The notes beneath the pieces are model-generated. The model was not told where the DNA came from. It searched no databases and worked only from the letters and a program-made list of their open reading frames with translations. 64,000 nt of DNA. It comes from Mediterraneibacter agrestimuris (GTDB lineage Bacteria > Bacillota > Clostridia > Lachnospirales > Lachnospiraceae). The DNA lies in NCBI RefSeq assembly GCF_943193195.1, contig NZ_CALPDG010000006.1, positions 62,001 to 126,000 on the forward strand. The letters run 5' to 3'. The translations under genes were made by a program, and so were the position numbers. Below, one piece after another: positions 60,316-64,000 of this stretch (its first letter is position 1; each line of letters starts with the position of its first letter).

Positions 60316-61608
60316 TCAGAATAAATTCGGGAACAATGCTGTCGGAATAGCAAGAAATATATCCGAGAACAGCACTAACAGTACAAGTACAGCAACTGAA
60401 GACATAAAGTATGGCAGTACTCCTTTAAATGAATCTTCAATACTAAGCCCGCTGATAGATCCTGCTAACAAGAGACATAAACCATACGGCGGGGTTACCA
60501 GTCCAAGAGATAATGTTACAATTATAATTAATCCTAAGATAATCGGACTAATTCCCAGAGCAGTTGAAGACGGCAAAATGATTGGTACAAACAAAATCAT
60601 CGCCGGTACTGCATCCATAAAAGTTCCCACAAACATAAAAAACAGAACAACAATAAATAAGAATATAATTTTGCCGCCTGGCATTCCCACGAAAAGTTCC
60701 TGCACTTTCTCATTCAAACGGTAATAGCTTAACAACTCGCCCAAAGCATTTGCTGCTGCCAATGCAAACAGGGATAAAGAAGAAAGCTTCATCGTCTCAA
60801 TTAAAATTCCCGGAATCCGTCTGATTTTAATCGTACGATAAAAGAAAACACCAATGATTAATGCATACACACACGCAACTGCTGCTGATTCCGTAGGAGT
60901 AAATAACCCTGTTACAATACCGCCGATCAAAATAATTGGTGTCAACAGTGCCGGAAGTGATGTCCATACTTGTTTCAGCACTTCTTTCGTCGGCACTTTT
61001 TCCCCTTTGGGGAAATTCTTCTTTTTAGAATACAATACAACTACTGCCATCATAGCCAATCCAAGCATAATTCCTGGTACCAACCCCGTCATGAACAGTG
61101 CACCTGTACCTACATTGGCAATTCCTGCAAATACCACCATCGTAATACTTGGAGGAATAATTGATCCCAGTGTGGAAGATGCCGCCGTGACACCTACGGC
61201 AGTTCCTTTATCATATCCCTGTTTTTCCATAGCCGGAATCAATATTTTACCTACACTGGCAGTATCAGCCTGAGAAGAACCTGAAATACCAGCAAAAATC
61301 ATGGATACCAGAATGTTTGCATGTGCCAGACCGCCTCTCACATGCCCTACTGTAGACTTACATACATCAATCAGCCTGTCGGATATAGAACCTTCATTCA
61401 TCAGGTTGGCCGCCAGAATAAACAGCGGAACTGCTAAAAGTGTAAAACTATTCAATCCGTTGAACATTTTAGAAAACACTACACTATTAGGTATAATAGG
61501 AAGGGTGGCTATTCCTGCGAAAGACACAAAGCCCAAGGCATAGGAAATAGGAACACCAATAATTACAAATATTACAAACAGAACAACCAATAGAGCTTCC
61601 ATGATCAT
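60316..61608 (-). CDS. dctM: TRAP transporter large permease DctM
   Basis: A 430-aa permease with about twelve hydrophobic segments. Family marks: VPLFILAANLMNEGSISDRL, GGLAHANILVSMIFAGISGSSQADTASVGK, PAMEKQGYDKGTAVGVTAASSTLG and LVTPPYGLCLLL. Drives Na+-coupled import together with DctQ and DctP. Start overlaps the dctQ stop by 4 bases. Confidence 0.95.
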   Translation of the reverse strand: MIMEALLVVLFVIFVIIGVPISYALGFVSFAGIATLPIIPNSVVFSKMFNGLNSFTLLAVPLFILAANLMNEGSISDRLIDVCKSTVGHVRGGLAHANILVSMIFAGISGSSQADTASVGKILIPAMEKQGYDKGTAVGVTAASSTLGSIIPPSITMVVFAGIANVGTGALFMTGLVPGIMLGLAMMAVVVLYSKKKNFPKGEKVPTKEVLKQVWTSLPALLTPIILIGGIVTGLFTPTESAAVACVYALIIGVFFYRTIKIRRIPGILIETMKLSSLSLFALAAANALGELLSYYRLNEKVQELFVGMPGGKIIFLFIVVLFFMFVGTFMDAVPAMILFVPIILPSSTALGISPIILGLIIIVTLSLGLVTPPYGLCLLLAGSISGLSIEDSFKGVLPYFMSSVAVLVLLVLFSDIFLAIPTALFPNLF

Positions 61609-62087
61609 TTTCCTCCTTTCATCAGACTATTGACATTTTCAATAATCTCTCCGATTAAGTATAAAGTTGAAGTAGCGCCGCACACCGGAATACATAACCA
61701 TGTCGGTCCTCTTTTAAATTCCTGAATACTTACCCAGCGATAATTCCAGAACTGTTTCGTAAGCTGACATCCATAATAAAACATTAAAATTGAAACAATC
61801 AACATAATAATGGCAATTACAATACTCAGAATTGTCTTTACTTTCTTATTCGTCAGCTTATCACTGATAGATGTAAAGGCAAAATGCTGTTTTTCATAAA
61901 CCATAGCTGCCGCTCCCATGAATGCAGCCCAAATAAAGGAATACATAGACACATCTTCTGTCCAGACTGCTGCAATCCCCATATAGCGGCATGCCATTTG
62001 GATCACTACGCTTCCCAAAAAGATACTTAAAAAGATTCCACCCGTTACAATCTGCACTTTCTGCAGATACCCCAATGCTTTCTTCAT
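61605..62087 (-). CDS. dctQ: TRAP transporter small permease DctQ
   Basis: A 160-aa four-helix membrane protein. VQIACRYMGIAAVWTEDVSMYSFIWAAFMGAA is the DctQ signature; the central GAAAMVYEKQHFAF and the C-terminal pair of helices follow. Partner of the next gene. Confidence 0.93.
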   Translation of the reverse strand: MKKALGYLQKVQIVTGGIFLSIFLGSVVIQMACRYMGIAAVWTEDVSMYSFIWAAFMGAAAMVYEKQHFAFTSISDKLTNKKVKTILSIVIAIIMLIVSILMFYYGCQLTKQFWNYRWVSIQEFKRGPTWLCIPVCGATSTLYLIGEIIENVNSLMKGGK

Positions 62088-62111
62088 ATTCTTTCTCCTA
62101 TTCCTGCCCTT

Positions 62112-63152
62112 TTATTTTAGGTTCTCTCCTTCTTGGCGAATCATCTCCAAATAATCTTCCATACCATTCTTCTTTGCAAATTCATCCTGTATAGGAATTG
62201 CAATTTCTTTAAAAGCTTCTATATCAACATCCTCAAACTCTGTGATCTGTGCCCCGTCTTCTCTTACCCGCTCTTTCGATTCTTCAAACATTTCATATGT
62301 TTTTTCACGGTTCTCTTCTGTAGAGATCCGGCATGCTTCGTCGAACCATCCTCTTTGTTCGTCTGTTAATGCATTATAGAATTTTCCTGTAGTCAGGAAC
62401 AAACGTGTTGTATAATCGTGATGAGTTTCACTTACAAATTTTCCATTATCTGTTTTATGGTGTTCCTTCAGACTAAAGCTGGTGTAGTCATTTTCAGAGG
62501 AATCTACCACACCCTGGCTAAGTGCCTGATATAGCTCTCCCCAGGCAACAGAAGTCGGGATTGCCTGGCATTTTATCCAGAACTCCTGTACTACCGGAGT
62601 ATTTTGTGTACGAATTGTCATACCTTTCAAATCAGCCGGAGATACAACCGGTTTCTTTCCATAATAATCACGCACAGAACATGACCAATACCCCATGATC
62701 TTAAAACGATTGTCCATCTTTTCAGTCAGCAGATCACTCATACTCCTGCCAAACTCTCCATCTACGCATGCTTCCCAATGTTCAAAACTGTCAAACAGAT
62801 ACAACAAAGAAAACATATCAATCTCATCCACTCCGAGAAGTGTCATAAATCCTGGAGCTGCTACTGTCAGGTGAATTGCTCCCAGCTCTAATTTTTCTAC
62901 AAGTTCAGATTCATTTTCTCCTAAGGTTCCATGATGTAAAGTTGCTGTAGCCTTTCCTCCTGAAACTTCTTCCAATGCTTCTTTAAAACGGATTGCTGCT
63001 TTTGAATAAGGATTTTCCAGTGAAGTCTGATTATGCGCCAAAATAATATTTAACTCAGGCTCCGTGCCTCCGTCTCCTTTAGATGAACCGCAGCCGGTCA
63101 AACTAGTAAACAGAAGCGCCAATGACAAACACAAACAACATATTTTTTTCAT
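62112..63152 (-). CDS. dctP: TRAP transporter solute-binding lipoprotein DctP
   Basis: A 346-aa extracytoplasmic receptor. Lipobox LTGC puts the lipid on Cys21. The body shows HNQTSLENPYSKAAIRFKE, TIRTQNTPVVQEF with the conserved Arg that pairs with a substrate carboxylate, and SQGVVDSSENDYTSF. So the cargo is an acidic sugar or similar carboxylate; with yiaK next to it, 2,3-diketo-L-gulonate or a uronate derivative is likely. SD AAAAGGTGATAAAT. Confidence 0.93.
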   Translation of the reverse strand: MKKICCLCLSLALLFTSLTGCGSSKGDGGTEPELNIILAHNQTSLENPYSKAAIRFKEALEEVSGGKATATLHHGTLGENESELVEKLELGAIHLTVAAPGFMTLLGVDEIDMFSLLYLFDSFEHWEACVDGEFGRSMSDLLTEKMDNRFKIMGYWSCSVRDYYGKKPVVSPADLKGMTIRTQNTPVVQEFWIKCQAIPTSVAWGELYQALSQGVVDSSENDYTSFSLKEHHKTDNGKFVSETHHDYTTRLFLTTGKFYNALTDEQRGWFDEACRISTEENREKTYEMFEESKERVREDGAQITEFEDVDIEAFKEIAIPIQDEFAKKNGMEDYLEMIRQEGENLK

Positions 63153-63184
63153 TATTTATCACCTTTTCTTTCTTTTTCTTCTAT

Positions 63185-64000
63185 TTACATTGACAGAACG
63201 GACTCCCATACTTCTTCTATTACCGGAATCCCGTTTTCCTTGTTATCCTGAATTGTAATCGCTTCTGGTTCTCCAGGATATAATACTTTTCCATCTTCTT
63301 GAATTGGTTCAGAAGACTTGACATCAGCAATAATATCGTTCACTATACTATCTGTCAGTTCTGCACTGTTTGCTTTTGATGGATCTACAGCGATCATGAT
63401 CTGTGAAAGTCCTATCTCATCACCAAATGTTCCTATTTTATGTACAGAATTACCGTTTGTAAGAATTGTCGCGATCAAATCCAATGCAATAGAGATTCCG
63501 CTTCCTTTCCAATATCCCATTGGTAGTACTCTCCATGTCTTTTCAATCTCAGCCGGATCCGTAGTCAGATTTCCTTTCGTATCGTATCCTCCGGGAACAG
63601 GAAGCTGAATTCCTTTCAGTTTACAATCTTCAATCTTTCCATATGAAAATTGTGATACTGCACAGTCGATCACAACATGCTGTCCGTTACTTCTTGGTAT
63701 TGCAAAAATCAGCGGATTATTTCCAATCTTTCTGTCCGTACCTCCCCATGCCGGCATATTAGGCATTGTGTTAGACCAACAAATCCCTATGCATCCCTGA
63801 TCCGCCGCCTGAAAACCATAGCTTCCGCCTCTCATCCAATGATTGTTATTTCCGAGAGCCACGATACCTATCCCAAATTCTTTGGCAAGTTCACACGCTC
63901 TGTCCATGGCAAGCTTCGCATTTAACGGTCCGAATCCCCTATGACCATCCCAACGTTCAAAGCTTCCAAACCGAAACTCACAGGTTGCTGTAATATTCGG
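63185..64000 (-). CDS. yiaK: 3-dehydro-L-gulonate 2-dehydrogenase-like (Ldh2/YiaK family), N-terminus cut by window edge
   Basis: The frame is open to the right edge and ends at 63185, about 271 residues visible. ERWDGHRGFGPLNAKLAMDR, NNNHWMRGGSYGFQAADQG, GICWSNTMPNMPAWGG and VLPMGYWKGSGISIALDL closely follow the YiaK/DlgD pattern of the malate/L-lactate dehydrogenase 2 family. NAD(P)H reduces 2,3-diketo-L-gulonate to 3-keto-L-gulonate. The catalytic His is in NHWMRGG. First visible gene of the TRAP/HPS-PHI/uxuA operon; the promoter and any regulator lie outside. Confidence 0.9.
   Translation of the reverse strand, partial: PNITATCEFRFGSFERWDGHRGFGPLNAKLAMDRACELAKEFGIGIVALGNNNHWMRGGSYGFQAADQGCIGICWSNTMPNMPAWGGTDRKIGNNPLIFAIPRSNGQHVVIDCAVSQFSYGKIEDCKLKGIQLPVPGGYDTKGNLTTDPAEIEKTWRVLPMGYWKGSGISIALDLIATILTNGNSVHKIGTFGDEIGLSQIMIAVDPSKANSAELTDSIVNDIIADVKSSEPIQEDGKVLYPGEPEAITIQDNKENGIPVIEEVWESVLSM

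Noticed and set aside
1-64000. CRISPR arrays, tRNA/rRNA genes, insertion sequences, prophage genes
   Set aside because: No regularly spaced direct repeats, no transposase, integrase or phage structural motifs, and no tRNA-like cloverleaf noticed by eye; a tRNAscan or ISfinder run would be decisive.

Overview
The window looks like a chromosomal stretch of a low-to-mid GC, spore-forming Firmicute of the class Clostridia, most likely a gut Lachnospiraceae (Blautia/Mediterraneibacter/Dorea-like). This rests on strong GGAGG ribosome binding sites almost everywhere, a SleC cortex lysin, a delta-lactam deacetylase (PdaA-like), FabK as the only enoyl reductase, a two-gene SUF system, NiaR, and bacterial microcompartment (BMC) shell genes. 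Genus is inference; no rRNA or tRNA gene was seen.

Left part (1-14 kb). A type II Wadjet anti-plasmid defence operon (jetA-jetB-jetC-jetD, minus strand; jetD runs off the left edge) is followed upstream by accessory genes: a HAD phosphatase with a GrpB-like pseudogene killed by one TGA, a Cys/Gly-rich tandem-repeat mini-protein, two overlapping Met-rich unknown genes, a CmpB-type membrane protein, a TruA-like pseudouridine synthase, a membrane-anchored unknown split by one TAG, and a ribbon-helix-helix regulator preceded by five GTAC boxes in a regular array.

Middle part (14-26 kb, plus strand). One tight operon encodes type II fatty acid synthesis: acpP-fabK-fabD-fabG-fabF-accB-fabZ-accC-accD-accA, ending in an acyl-CoA synthetase. 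No fabH and no MarR-type regulator is present. It is followed by a 667-aa PAS protein with a SARP-like winged helix, and a separately promoted acyl-CoA thioesterase.

Housekeeping part (26-47 kb). PHP phosphoesterase, DUF4203 membrane protein, asnA, a minus-strand group sufC-sufB/D-EamA-DUF362 ferredoxin, sleC with a sigma-K-like -10, a small zinc-ribbon protein, the classical pyrH-frr-uppS-cdsA-dxr-rseP order (minus), a ClC exchanger, aroF-aroB, a HAD phosphatase and a PdaA-like deacetylase.

Right part (47-64 kb, minus strand). MATE exporter, two orphan BMC-H shell proteins beside a stand-alone A24 prepilin peptidase, an FGGY sugar kinase with a TTG start, a DAACS symporter, NiaR, a 1.16-kaa PAS hybrid histidine kinase, then a sugar-acid operon: yiaK-like dehydrogenase (cut by the right edge), TRAP transporter dctPQM, YhcH/DUF386, a hexulose-phosphate synthase/isomerase pair (HPS-PHI) and uxuA.

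Between genes there is a family of structured dispersed repeats: long multi-hairpin elements near 28.4, 30.2 and 57.4 kb, and short hairpins at stop codons near 35.9, 39.9 and 53.1 kb that share the same outer arms. An unrelated 113-bp element with long inverted ends lies at 47.1 kb. The most interesting candidates for follow-up are this repeat family, the fabH-less fatty acid operon with its ligase and PAS-SARP regulator, the orphan BMC/prepilin peptidase locus, and the HPS-PHI pair inside a diketogulonate-type operon. I saw no prophage, insertion sequence or CRISPR array.
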